Source: Thuidium tamariscinum (Eukaryota > Streptophyta > Bryopsida > Hypnales > Thuidiaceae). Taken from it: a DNA stretch of 64,000 bases. The DNA is taken from the NCBI GenBank assembly GCA_947034885.2, contig OX344751.2, positions 9,920,001 to 9,984,000 of the forward strand, read 5' to 3'. The translations under genes were made by a program, and so were the position numbers. Positions within the stretch are counted from its first letter, which is position 1, and every line of letters starts with the position of its first letter. Below are positions 48,677 to 60,254 of this stretch, one piece after another. A model generated the notes under the pieces. The model searched no databases and was not told the DNA's origin. It saw only the letters and a program-made list of their open reading frames with translations.

Positions 48677-49045
48677 TTAACCTCTAAAGGACCAAGCTGC
48701 GTTTTTTGGCAACATAGTCATTTTGGATAGCTCTCTATGAATGGAGTTTTTCTATTTTTTTCTTTCAAATTTTCATACAACATGCGCCCAAGGAGTAGAT
48801 TTAAGGTCCAACAATTTTCATAACATTTGACTACATGGTTAAAAAGTGATTGCATGACATGTATTGTTTTTGTTACTTAATGGATAGGCAACTCAAAAAA
48901 CTTCTTCAATAAACACTTTTAAAAAAAATACAAATTTGAAACTAGTTCTTTAGATTTATATAGATATAGGAAGCTTTGAATCATGTAATTTGGGTTAATG
49001 CAGTGAAAGTTATGAGGAGTTTTAGTTTGCAAGTAGGTATGGTTT
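48677..49045. mobile_element. Truncated family B element at a TTAA
   Basis: It starts TTAACCTCTAAAGGACCA. Unit 2 (35466-35480) reads GTATTAAAAATAATAAC at the same place, so the target was TTAA. The interior runs in the opposite orientation to the copies at 14680 and 61513, and the far end is replaced by family C sequence near 49046. Confidence 0.65.
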
Positions 49046-50225
49046 AGGAAGAGTTGATGGTGATGATATTTCACTAATTAAAAAGAATAATCTTAGTCAA
49101 TCATCAATGTTTAGAAATTGTATGCAATGAGAGTACTATTTGTATTCATGTATAGGGTACAAAATAATGTATTTTTAGATTTTCTTTGGTAAAAATATGC
49201 TTTTCTATTGGGTGATTGCAAGAAACACTTGTCCTATTTTGTGTCACACTACGTGTGCTGATCTGTTTTTTGGCTATAACTTTTGTGTTTTGGCTCCGAT
49301 TGACTCAAGATTTGTACAGAAGGTACTCATAACTATCATAAACCTTCACTAATTTTTTCATAATTTTCAAAAATAATTTACTATCCAAAAATAGACCCCG
49401 ATTAGATGTCACACTTGGCAATTTAAGGGTTTTTAGTACTATGGAGTACCTTTTTTTAATGATTTTAAGATGAAATTTGGATGAAATGGTCTTCTAATAG
49501 ACTTCTAGCTCTCCAATGAAGGATTTTTAAAAATAGTTAATTTTATGTGGTGTGGAGGTCTACAAAGTGAGCTCCCTTCTGCTTGTATTTTGTAACATAT
49601 AAAATATTATTTTGGTGGATTTTTTTGTGAATGACCATCTCCATAAAGTTGTTGCAAATGGACACTTTTTATTTTTTGAAAATATATATTTTTACTATTT
49701 TTCCCTAATTAAAACATGAAGGTATGTATTTTCTGGAGGTTTGGCACTTTTCAAGTTCTCCTACTTAGAGAATTTTCCTATCCATTTCCTTCAGTGAAAA
49801 CCTTCATCTTGGAGGTATATACACTATTCATATTTTAAATTTTTTTTAAAAATCAATTTTCTAATTTTAAAGTACTCCCGAAAAAATCAGCCAAACGCAA
49901 CAAAATCGGCAGGTGTTTCTTGCAATCACCCTATTATGCAAATGTACTATGAAAATTTCAGCTTTAGATCATTAAATTTGCAAACTTCTAACATAGTAAA
50001 AATCCCTAAAATTCACTTTTTAACAAATTAACAAAAAATAATTTTAAAATGTAAATATTAATTTTTTTTTAATTTCTAAAAGATAAGGGATGTAAGAACC
50101 ATCAAGTTAAGAGATGTTCACCAATTATCTCATGTTCATAGATCTTTTCATTCAAAAGTCATAGTAGAAAAGAACAATGTCATCCTCATTGTGATGGAGA
50201 ATCGGACGGGTGTTTCTTGCAAAGT
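49046..50225. mobile_element. Family C-related element hosting a family A insertion
   Basis: Positions 49046-49205 and 49936-50225 match the interior and right end of 13576-14675 (GAGTTGATGGTGATGATATT; ATTTCAGCTTTAGATCATTA). The right end GGTGTTTCTTGCAAAGTTGCAATCA is an altered family A-type terminus. The central 49210-49931 is a separate nested element. Confidence 0.6.
49210..49931. mobile_element. Family A TIR element, perfect TATT duplication
   Basis: 722 bp, starting GGGTGATTGCAAGAAACACT and ending GTGTTTCTTGCAATCACCC, with TATT outside both ends (49206-49209 and 49932-49935). It is in the opposite orientation to the 12382 copy, whose interior it matches closely along its length. No open reading frame. 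Confidence 0.9.
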
Positions 50226-50257
50226 TGCAATCATACACAAATATTAGAAAACTTACT

Positions 50258-51196
50258 TTAACTATTGAAGGTTTTAGACTATGTTTTCACCAAAAATGTT
50301 GTGAAACTATCATTTCTGGTACAAGTATCTATTTTTAGAAAAAAACATTTTGCACATACATAAATGTAGTATCTTGAATTAAATTGGTTTGAGAAGATGT
50401 AGAAAAAATTCCAAAAATTTCTACAATGTAGATTGCAAGATATGAGCATTTGCAAGAAAAAAATTTAATCTTGCAAAAAATTTGCCGATTGCACATTAGA
50501 TGGTCACATTTGTATGGAAAAATGTCTAAAATTATGTGTGCTCTTTGGATTTTTTCTTCAAAAAAAGTTGGCTACATGCTTGAAATTTTTTAGATCATAC
50601 AAAATTGTACAACATATAGGAAAGAAATTATAAGTAGAAAAAAATAGGGTATGATCTAAAATATTAAATTATTAACAATTTGTTTTATAGAATTGAAAAA
50701 TGCAAATTCCAATGGTTGTAATGTTGTAATAAACAACCTACACCTAATATTTTTAATTTACCAAAAATATTAAAAATTGAATTAAGGTAAAAGATTGCAA
50801 ACTTTTTGTAGAGTAGAGATTCTATAACTATTTACAAACTATCCCAAACTAAGACTCCTCATAACTTTTGACTCATTGATCAAAATAAAATGATTCAAAG
50901 ATTTCCACTTAGATATAAATCCAATAAAAGAATTCCAAAGTTTTATATCTTAAACAAGTAATTTTTAAAGAATATGTTTTTGCTACTTGGCCTACCTCTT
51001 GAGTAATGGAAACTATATATCATACAATAATTTTTTAACTATGTAATCAAAAGTTATGAAAAATGTTGGACCTTAAAGGTACTCCTTAAAAAAAATTGTG
51101 TAAAAATTTCAATGAAAAAAAAAACACTCCATTGGTAGTGAGTTGTCTACAATTGTTATATTGTCAAAAGATGTAGTTTAGTGTTTTAGGGATTAA
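50258..51196. mobile_element. Family B element, TTAA ends
   Basis: 939 bp from TTAACTATTGAAGG to GTGTTTTAGGGATTAA. The interior matches 61513-62445 and 22868-23820 (CCTCATAACTTTTGACTCAT). The termini are more decayed than those of the 14680 copy. Confidence 0.75.
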
Positions 51197-51456
51197 AAAT
51201 TTACAAATTAGACAAATAGATTAAAAAAATCTTGATTTTATATAGTCAAAATAAGTTTGCATTCAATTGTTGTTCAAAATTAGAAGGTCTAGGCCTTGAT
51301 GCATTAAGGTATTTACATTCCAAAATACAACACCTATATTTCACCTACCAAAAGTCACTTTGTCATAGAAATTGATGTATACAATAAAGACATAAAACTA
51401 TAGAATTTTATGTTAGAATTTGGTACATCAAGAGAGAGTACTTTGAAAAGACATAA

Positions 51457-52270
51457 GAGTGATTGCACAAAACAATTGTACTATTTGTTGCATTTTGCAA
51501 CAAGACCCATGAATTTTTCTAGAATACATTAAAATTAGGAAAATAGTTTTTTTTAAATTAAGAAATTTAGCCAAAGCATCAACCTTTAAGATGAAGGTAA
51601 ACACCAAAGAAAGCTCATTAAAAAAATTCTCTAAATAGGAGAATTGGAAAAGTACCAAAATTGAGAGAAAATAAATATTTCAATGTTTTAATCATTAAAA
51701 ATAAATTTAAATGGTAAACTAAAAAACCAAAAATATTTAATTTTTATTAGAAACTTTATAAAGATGAACATACACCAAAAAATCCACCAAAATAACTTTT
51801 ACAAGTTTTGAAAAAGATGCTCACTTTGTGGACTTTTACACCATGTAAAATTAAATATTTTTAGAAATCTTTCTTGGAGTACCTACAAATTTATTAGTAA
51901 ACCATCTTCTCTAAATTTCAGCTTTAAATTCATTTATTTGGGTATTCAATAGTACTAAAGAAATCCTTCTTGGAGTACCTACAAGTTTATTAGTAAACCA
52001 TCTTCTCTAAATTTTAGCTTTAAATTCATTTATTTGCATATCCAATAGTACTAAATCCCTAAATTGGCAAGTGTGACATAAAATCAAGGGCTATTTTTAA
52101 ATAGTAGAATTTTTGAAATCTAAAAAACTATATAAGATGTATAATAGTTATAAGTACCTTCTTCACAAATTTTAAGTCATTTGAAGCAAGAATGCAAAAC
52201 TTTTGGCCAGAAAATAGATCAATATGCAACGTGTGACTCCAAATACTATAAGTATTTCTTGCAATCACCT
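51457..52270. mobile_element. Family A TIR element, perfect ATAA duplication, internal 96-bp duplication
   Basis: 814 bp starting GAGTGATTGCACAAAACAAT and ending TATTTCTTGCAATCACCT, with ATAA outside both ends (51453-51456, 52271-52274). It is about 90 bp longer than other copies because a 96-bp block starting at 51871 is repeated at 51967 (TTCTTGGAGTACCTACAA in both). Confidence 0.85.
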
Positions 52271-52424
52271 ATAACATATTTGTACATTGTCCAAGTAATG
52301 TATATTAAAGATAATTCTCATTCAATTTTTAATAAAATCTAATAAAAATTATTTAATTTAGTTAAGTGTTATACACTAATTGGTTTAAAGTATATATATC
52401 TAATAAATTGTCTCTTCCTTTGTA

Positions 52425-52665
52425 GGACCCATGGGAAGGAAATTCAATAGTTGACAACGTTTGGCATCCTTTGAATGACAAAGAATATTTCCTTTTAGGA
52501 TGGAAATGCAACTTTTCATCCTCGATATTGGGAGTGGAAAGGGAAGATCTTCAATATTTTGACTTCTAATGAATATATTTGACTTTTTCAAAATAGGTGA
52601 TGTCACATGCTATCAAAATGCATGATTTCCACGAGCACTGGTCCGTCCTTCAAGGGTTAATAAGT
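52425..52665. repeat. Dispersed repeat G, copy 1
   Basis: It shares ATCAAAATGCATGATTTCCAC and preceding blocks (GAATGACAAAGAAT) with 57640-57910 and 60255-60495. No terminal inverted repeat or coding capacity is recognised. Confidence 0.6.
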
Positions 52666-52805
52666 TATACTGTGAGCTTAATTCAAGGACTGGAACCACT
52701 GCCTAGAGATGAATGGAGTTCAGAATTATAATTATGAAATCTCCGCTTATATTGTGGCCACATGCTAATGACCGGTTAACATCTAACCTGACCCTAGTTT
52801 CTTAG

Positions 52806-53565
52806 TCTCTAAGGTGGAAGTGCCCAAAACTCTCAATAGAAGCAATTTAGCATAGTTGGGGCATCTTTTTCTAAAAATAATATTTTGTAGTATTAGTGAG
52901 TGAAAATCATGAATATTCTAAAAAAAAAAAAAGATTTTTTAAGATCCTATATGTGAATTCTAGGTTTTTTCAAAGTATTGGTTGCCTAAAATACTGAAAT
53001 TATCACATAGGTGCACCCAAATTTGAACCTTGTAAAAATCAGTTGTTAGCAAATTACAATTGAATGTGTCCTTCAAATGTGTCAATGAATCAAATTTAAG
53101 CATTTAGAGGATACATTAACCAAAGTTTAGGGATGCAATTAGGTGAACTTAGGGTACAAGAATGAAAATATATGCACTACACTAAAATTGATAAATAGTG
53201 TTGGGTGATAATTAGTATTGTTCCTTGTTTCTTACCCCCAACACTATTTTACAACTTATGTGTAAATAGTGTTGGGGCCATAATTGCTGCCATAAAAATC
53301 TGTCCCTTCCCTGCAAAAGTGTAATTTTTGCCTCCCACTGTGAAAATCTGTCCCTTTCCTAGAAAACTATATTTTTTGCCTCGCACCATCAAAATCTGTA
53401 CCTTTCCTAGAAAATTGTAATTTACTATACAGCTAAAATAGTGTTAGATTGAGTTAATAATCTTCTAACACTAACCTTGCAAATCACAATTAATGTTATC
53501 TCAACAAATTAGTGTTGCCAACACTATTTACCAATTTTAGTGTAGTGGGTATTTTTTCCTAGGGT
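52806..53565. mobile_element. Degenerate family D copy interrupted by another MITE
   Basis: GTGGAAGTGCCCAAAACTCT at the left and GTATTAGTGAGTGAAAATCA near 52890 identify family D. Its far end (near 53548-53562) is separated from the rest by 53175-53547. Confidence 0.55.
53175..53547. mobile_element. CACTA-like-ended MITE with internal 48-bp tandem repeat
   Basis: The ends CACTACACTAAAATTGATAA and TTACCAATTTTAGTGTAGTG are inverted repeats (about 30 bp, one or two mismatches). Inside, a 48-bp unit starting AAAATCTGTACC/CCC occurs three times at 53295, 53343 and 53391. The flanks ATG and GGT give no clear 3-bp duplication, so CACTA membership is only suggested by the terminus. Confidence 0.7.
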
Positions 53566-53853
53566 TTTATTGCAATCTTATAACTTTGGAGATGTTAAAT
53601 ACTTATGGAATGACTCCTAAGTTATAAAAAAATTAAGCTTTTGAAGAAATTTTTTTTACCTGTTTAAATATGAATTAAGTTAGGATTATAGTCATTGTGA
53701 GAAAATGTCATTGTCTTTCATCTAACAATTCAATGTGCCTCTTACTTTTTTGTATTTACAGCACATTTTATCTTATTCACCATACAATTCAATATGGCTA
53801 TAGTAGCGAGTTATCTGATATTTGGAAGTGTCCATTCATTGGCATGCATACAA

Positions 53854-54242
53854 TAAGGGAGAAACACCCATTTCCGTCCCTGTACCTATTCCAGGTCCCT
53901 AGAGTGTCACTAAATTTGTCCATGAGCGTCCATTAAAGTGTCTGACAAGTGTTTAACTCTAATTTGCTGATGCACTTTGAAGACACATGTATAATTTTCA
54001 TTCACTAACAACTGATTTAAGCAAAGTTCAGTTTAGGGTACACCTATAGGACGGTTCCAGTGGTCTAGGGAGCCAACTCTTTGAAAATTTGTAGAAATTA
54101 CATACTGATTCCGAAAAATTTAATTTTTTTTTAATATTCATGATTTTCTCTCGCTAATACTAGAAAAATATCAGTTTTAGAAAAAGATGCCTCCAACCAT
54201 GCTGAATTCCTTATTCGGACGGTTTTGGGTGTTTCCACTGTA
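53854..54242. mobile_element. Family D MITE (reverse orientation)
   Basis: 389 bp with TA at both ends. It starts AGGGAGAAACACCCATTTCC and ends GGTTTTGGGTGTTTCCACTG, the reverse complement arrangement of the 37743 copy. Confidence 0.88.
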
Positions 54243-55738
54243 TGTATGAGGATACACAAGGGAGTTGAGTTGTATAGAATGTTGAGGCAGCTACTACCTC
54301 TTTTGAGCTCATTGGTCATTGTCATTGTCATGATGAGCTCAAAATTTTAAAATTTTAATTATTTCCAACCCACCCACCTCCAACCTCCCAATCTAATTAA
54401 AAATTAAAAATTTAAATTTTTTATTTTTAATATTTAAATTTTATTAATTTTGAGTCCCCCTCTCCCCACTCCCTCTTATAATTTTGAGAGGGTGGGCCTC
54501 TATACAAAGGATATGGGATAAGATAATGGGGGAACTTACATTATTGCATTACTGTATATTTCATATTCATATTCGTGTTTGTATTCAATATCCATATTCA
54601 ATATCCGTATTCAGTTTCAATATTTAGTTTCTATATTCACTATCTGTATTTAGTATCCCGTATCCCATATCCATACCTTGTATCCAATCACCATATCCGG
54701 TATGCATATCTGTATTCAATATATGTATCTAATGGCTGTTGATTTTTCTTGGAGGGGGGTGGGATTTTTTTGATTTCAAATCTAACAACTCTTGATTTTC
54801 CAATGGGGGGCATCAGGGAAATTGAAAACAAGTTGTGTTGCCTCTTTTCACTACATTGTGTGTATCAAGTGCCTTAACCCCTCGTGGCTTGAGTAGACCA
54901 AAACAATCCACAAGAAATTTGTCAAATGCTTTCCACATGCTTCCCAAGGATGAAAATGAGGCAATACTTTAACCCTGGAAGTTAACACCGGTGACGTCAT
55001 TCTATGGCGTTTGAATGACTTTGCAGTAGTGTGGAGGGAGATTTCATCCGTTTCTTTTTTCTTGATCATTCATAAAGGATTATGAAGAGTACCTAATTCA
55101 CTTTGTAGTCTTGTAAGTGTTTGTTTTCACTTGAATAAGAAATTAGTAAAAAAATTGGATCCCAATATATGCTATTTTTAGTGGAGTGTATTTAGGGAAG
55201 TTGTGGCTCCTTGCTTTAAATCTGAAATTTATTTGCAAAAATGATATTTTTTAAATTTGACCCCAACTAATAAAATGAAGGTCATCTATTGTAATTTGAA
55301 TTCGAACTGGATTTTTTTTAAATTCATTATATTGAATCTTTTATTACAATTTGAACTTTGGATATATTTTTGATGTATTCTATACTCTAATTATGGAATG
55401 ATATGGGATTTGAGTTTACATCATCATGTTTGTCCCTATAATTTACACCCATGGTGTAAATTTTAGATTTTTTGAAATGATTCTTTATTTGATATGATTT
55501 TCCTTCATTTTTTCTTAAAAAATTCTCATAAAAATCTATAAATTTTATGAAGTGAAGAAGATATGTAGGTTCATCTCTGGAAAAACAAAATTCATACATA
55601 TCTAATTCCAAAATGGCAATGAACTGAGTGATAGGCATTGAGACTGAAAATCAGTGGTTATAGGTTTGGCATTTCAGGATCAATGCAGTTATTTTGAGTT
55701 TAGTTACAGATGCAAGCATGGCATTTCTAATGGTTTGA
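54243..55738. other. Non-coding stretch with degenerate TATTCA/TATCC repeat
   Basis: No gene is recognised. Positions 54555-54735 are a degenerate tandem repeat of short units such as ATATCCATATTCA and TATCCGTATTCAG. The rest is AT-rich single-copy sequence. A minus-strand frame of 83 codons at 55387-55638 looks like chance. Confidence 0.5.
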
Positions 55739-56070
55739 GATGCGAGCACCCAAAATTGTCAGCAAAAGCAATTGAACATAGTTGGAGGCATCTTTACCCA
55801 AAAAAATATTTTTGTAGTATAATCAAGTGAAAATCATGAATGTTTAAAGAATAATTGATTTTTTGGATGTCATATGTAATTTCTACAATTTTTCAAAGTA
55901 TTAGTTGACTAGGCTATTGAAACTATGACATAGGTGCACCCAAATTTGAACTCTAAAAAAATTAACTGTCAATGAATCACAATTGAATATGTATCCTTCA
56001 AATGTGTTAGCAAATCAATACTTTGCATGTGGAAAACATATTCAACAAAGTCTTAGGACGTAATTGGGTC
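55739..56070. mobile_element. Degenerate family D copy
   Basis: GAGCACCCAAAATTGTCAGC and AACATAGTTGGAGGCATCTT match the left part of family D, and GGTGCACCCAAATTTGAAC the middle. The termini have decayed. Confidence 0.5.
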
Positions 56071-56476
56071 CAAAGCAAACAACTTTTGAGTTTGAGTAGG
56101 TTGATTTGCACGAGGTCTAAAATCACACATGGTGGTTTGCAGTTTGTTACCGGGGTTTGTTGGCTTTGGATGCTGCCACTGAGGGAGGGAGGATTGTGCA
56201 GATTGAAGTGAATTTGGCAAATTTAAGAAGCGGTTGCCTTGCTGCAACTCTTTTTTTTGGTCATAGAAATCATGTCAGTGCAAGGCTTAGTTGTAAGTTA
56301 GATAGTGCATTATTTTGCAATTCTGTTAGTTTCTAGTTTCATTGTTAGTCTTCAAGAGGCTGTTGCAAGACATTGTGCACAGTTGTGGATTCCATGTTTT
56401 GGAAGTTGGACTCTGTTGTGATTTCAGTGGCACATCATGTGTAGCTAGCTAGACTTTGTGGAATTGCTTTTGAAAT

Positions 56477-56535
56477 TTTGAGTTTTGGTTGGTCAGTTCC
56501 ATAGACTATGTTCAACTGACCAACCAAAACTCAAA
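56477..56535. repeat. Perfect 22-bp stem, 15-nt loop hairpin
   Basis: The left arm TTTGAGTTTTGGTTGGTCAG (plus TT) pairs fully with 56514-56535. The loop is CCATAGACTATGTTC. It lies in a less AT-rich, unannotated stretch (56071-56829). A perfect stem of this length is unlike a typical plant microRNA precursor, which has mismatches and longer arms. Confidence 0.9.
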
Positions 56536-56829
56536 CTATTTTGAACAGAAATGTGGTGTCTCTCCTTCTGTAATATTGGCTAGCTAGCTAAGGTAGACCA
56601 ACCTAATTCCATTTGCAACCCATTTCTGTCACCCTATATTTGGCCCCATTTCCATCCATGCCACCATCCAAATCTGTCCAAAAACAAGCCAATTCTGTCT
56701 AGAAATCTGACAAAATCAGTGCATTTATGTCATTTAGGGTAATGTAGCAATAGTTAATTGGTGAATACCTAGATGTTTATAGGGAAATAAGAAGGTGGTT
56801 ACGGGTTGTTATTAGAATGTTCATGAACC

Positions 56830-57198
56830 TACAGCGGAAACACTCAAAACCATCCAAATAAGGAATTCAACATAGTTAAAAGCAAGGTTTTCTAAAAATG
56901 ATATTTTTCTAGTATTAATGAGTGAAAATCATGAATATTCAAAAAAAATTTAGATTTTTCGGATATAGTATGTAATGTTTAATAATTTTCAAAGTGTTGG
57001 CTCTCTAGACTTGTGGAACCGTCCTATAGGTGCCCCCAAGATTGAACCCTACAAAAATTTTCCTATGAGTCCTTCAATTGTGTTAGCAAATTACAATCAT
57101 ACATGTGGCGAACACATCAAGGGAAGTCTACTGACGCATTTGGGTGAATCTACAGTCCACTGCAAGGAACATGTGTGGAAATGGGTGTTTTGCCCTTA
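56830..57198. mobile_element. Family D MITE
   Basis: 369 bp, TA-flanked, ends CAGCGGAAACACTCAAAACC and GGGTGTTTTGCCCT. It resembles the 47913 copy, sharing the CGAACACATCAAGGGAAGTC region, and has a small internal deletion. Confidence 0.85.
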
Positions 57199-57639
57199 GT
57201 CTTGGATACTATTGTAATTTAGGGCTGCACACTTCAAAAATTCACAGAAATTACAATTTTGATCATAAAATTATAATTCCACTTGAGTTTGATTTGTGAA
57301 ACATGCGCACACCTCTGAAAAATATGTGTCCCTCTTGGAATTAGCCCCAAGATAGTCAGATTGCAAATCACGGTGATAATAAGTTGGTCTACCTTACAGG
57401 TAAATGACACAACTTGCACAATTGGTCACCAATTCGGGGCTTCTCTGGTCACTGCTGGTGTCTACAGTGTCTACATGCAACACCTTTAGATCTGTCCACC
57501 GCTTTCTGTGATGCGTAGATGGCCATACAATTTTGGCAAGTGAATCATGAATGTGCTTTGAATTTTTGATTGGTTCGCATAACTATTCTTCCTGCCAGCA
57601 ATTTTGAACCAATTGTGAATGTAGGAAAACCACCCATAA

Positions 57640-57910
57640 AGGATATAGAGGTCATTTTTGGTTGATGAACAAGAGAATCCCATTGTATAGGATAGAAATG
57701 CAACTATTCATCCTTGAAATTAGGGGTGATCTTCTACACTACTTTGACTTCCGATTAAAATTTTTGAATTATTATTATTATTATTTTTGAAACACATGGA
57801 CCATTTCCATTGCAGAGGAAAAAGTAATTTTTGGATTGTTTTGAACTAATGATTCCCACGGTATCAAATTCATGATTTCCACGATTACGGGCTCATCATA
57901 TAAGGGTTGA
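57640..57910. repeat. Dispersed repeat G, copy 2
   Basis: It shares GGATAGAAATGCAACTATTC and ATTCATGATTTCCACGATTA with the copies at 52425 and 60255. An ATT trinucleotide run interrupts it at about 57769-57785. An overlapping minus-strand frame of 128 codons runs from family D sequence through this repeat and is probably spurious. Confidence 0.55.
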
Positions 57911-58149
57911 GGGTGGGTTCCATGTGCAGCCAGCCAGTGAAGTCTACAGATGATTGGTGAGATGGGGCCAGAGTTCAAAAAAAACAGAAGCCCATGTGAC
58001 TGATCATCTGGAGCGTCACCTGCAATTAGTTTATCTATGCTGTCAAGCTTAGTTTGGCTCACATATGGCAATTGAAGTGCAAGGTTCTCCTTACACAAAC
58101 AATTGAGTTCAAAAGTTTGGTCGAATTCAAAAAATTTCAAGTCAACTGA

Positions 58150-58539
58150 TAAGGGAGAAACACCCATTCCCGTCCCTGTACCTTGCAGTGGAGTGTAGAG
58201 TCACTCAAATATGTCCCTAGAGTGTAGTTAATGTGTTTGACACATGTGTGAAAATAATTTGTTGACACAGGTGAAGGACACTTAAGAAAATCTGGTTGGC
58301 TCAGGGCTGATTTTCGCAGGGTTCAGTTTTGGGTGCACCTACTGGACACTTTCAGTGGTCTAGGCACCCATCACTTCAAAAAAACATAGAAATTACATAC
58401 AATGCCCCCAATTTTTTTTTTTTTTTTTGAATATTCATAATTTTCACTCGCTAATACTAGAAAAATATCAATTTTAGGAAAATCTCCCTCCAACTATGCT
58501 GAATTCCTTAAATGGACGGTTTTGGATGTTTCCACTGTA
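58150..58539. mobile_element. Family D MITE (reverse orientation)
   Basis: 390 bp, TA at both ends, starting AGGGAGAAACACCCATTCCC and ending GGATGTTTCCACTG. It is especially close to the 38452 copy (shared GGCTCAGGGCTGATTTTCGC in complement), which suggests recent activity. Confidence 0.9.
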
Positions 58540-60254
58540 GATGTGCTTGCAAGTACAAGTGAGTTGAATTTCTCCACAAGTGCTTGTTTCATTTTAAAAT
58601 CCAAAAGAATGAGAGAATGATACACACATCCTTGAATTTCGAAATCCCCCCAATCAATTTCATACTATAGATGCTAATTTTATATTCTTAATTATAACTT
58701 CTTTGTAGTTATTGAAATTTCAAGTAATTTGAAACTCATATGAAAATATATTATAAACTCATAACCCTCAAATTGTTGTCTAAAATTAGAAATTGCAATC
58801 ACACCACATGATTTATATTACAATTGATCACATCTACTATTGTATACAAATGTGATGATTTGTTTCTCATGTAAACTTTCTCCACAGTTGAATTCATACT
58901 CATGAGATTTCAAAAGTGTCATTCAAATTCAACTTGTAGTAGTACTTCTACTTAAACTATGGGACCTAAATATCCCAAGAACAAAATGAGGTTTCCTCAA
59001 TTATATTTACAACTACTTTTTGAGTTGTGGAAGACAACTTGTATGATTGGTACTAGTCTAGTGAATTACAATCATTATGGATAAGTTGTTCTTAAAAACA
59101 TTTTTGTTTTCTCAACCATCAACTTAATTGGAAGTTCATCAACAAGTTCCATGATTGAGTTTCATTTATTTCAACATCAACATGTCTATTCACTATATAT
59201 TTCCACCTCAACATGCCATTTGTGGCAAAGTTGTCTTTGATGTTAATAAAGTTTTTTTAAAATAATTTTATTATTTAATTAAAAATGAGCTTTAATTTTT
59301 TCTATGATAAATTATAGGAAAACATTCTATTAATTGTTTGTTAATCGTTTCTACATTCTACTGGGAATAATACACTCAAGTGATCTCTGAGTCCATCCCC
59401 AATAACAATGAATTGTTGCATACTTTTAATTGGTACTTTGATTTTCATTTGTAACAATTATTTTTCCAATCATGAAAGAAAGATGAATTTATTCGAGAGG
59501 CATTATTTGTACATTGAACAATAACAACAACTAAGTAATGACTACATGAATATATTTTCAACAACACCTCAAAGACAATTGAAACACTTCAAAAAGTCAA
59601 AAGCAAAAATGATTGTAAATGTAACATTGTTGAAAATGTATTCCACATACATGAGCACATGAGAAAGAGTTACAATGACCAATGCACCTACTACTCATAC
59701 ATAGAGCTACATGCATATAAAGGTCTATTTGGATTCCTAACACATTGTGAATTATATACAATAGACACAAATCCATTCAAAACTTCTTTAATACCTACAA
59801 GTTTTTAATACATGTATACATTACAAACCAAAGTGTACCTAATCATTTAATATTGTAATTACTAGTACTAAGTGATTCACAAATTTTTAACAATACAAAC
59901 TATAGGATTCTAAACAAGTAGTTTTATAGAAGAGAAAATAGAATGCAAGTTATAACAATGGAAGAGAATAACTATAATCTTGTGACTAACAAATCCTAAA
60001 ATCAAGGATGGTATAGAATGGGAGGGACTAAAATTCCACATTAGAAATCAAATGCACAATTTCAACATGCAAAAACCCTTGGGCCTAATTCAAGTTTACA
60101 ATTTCGACATATGAACCTCCAAAGTATAATTCACGTTCATAATTTTAGCATCATGCAAAATCCCTAAGCCTACTTTAAGATTTAATGTAGTCATTCATGC
60201 AAAGAAGCCCAAATAGGATGAGGTTCATGTGTAGTAAAACCACCCATACTCAAC
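58540..60254. other. AT-rich non-coding stretch
   Basis: I see no gene, no clear repeat shared with the rest of the window and no terminal inverted repeats here. Confidence 0.5.

Noticed and set aside
57781..58167. Minus-strand frame of 128 codons
   Set aside because: It starts inside a family D MITE and runs through dispersed repeat G. It has no recognised motif, and the repeat copies elsewhere do not keep the frame.
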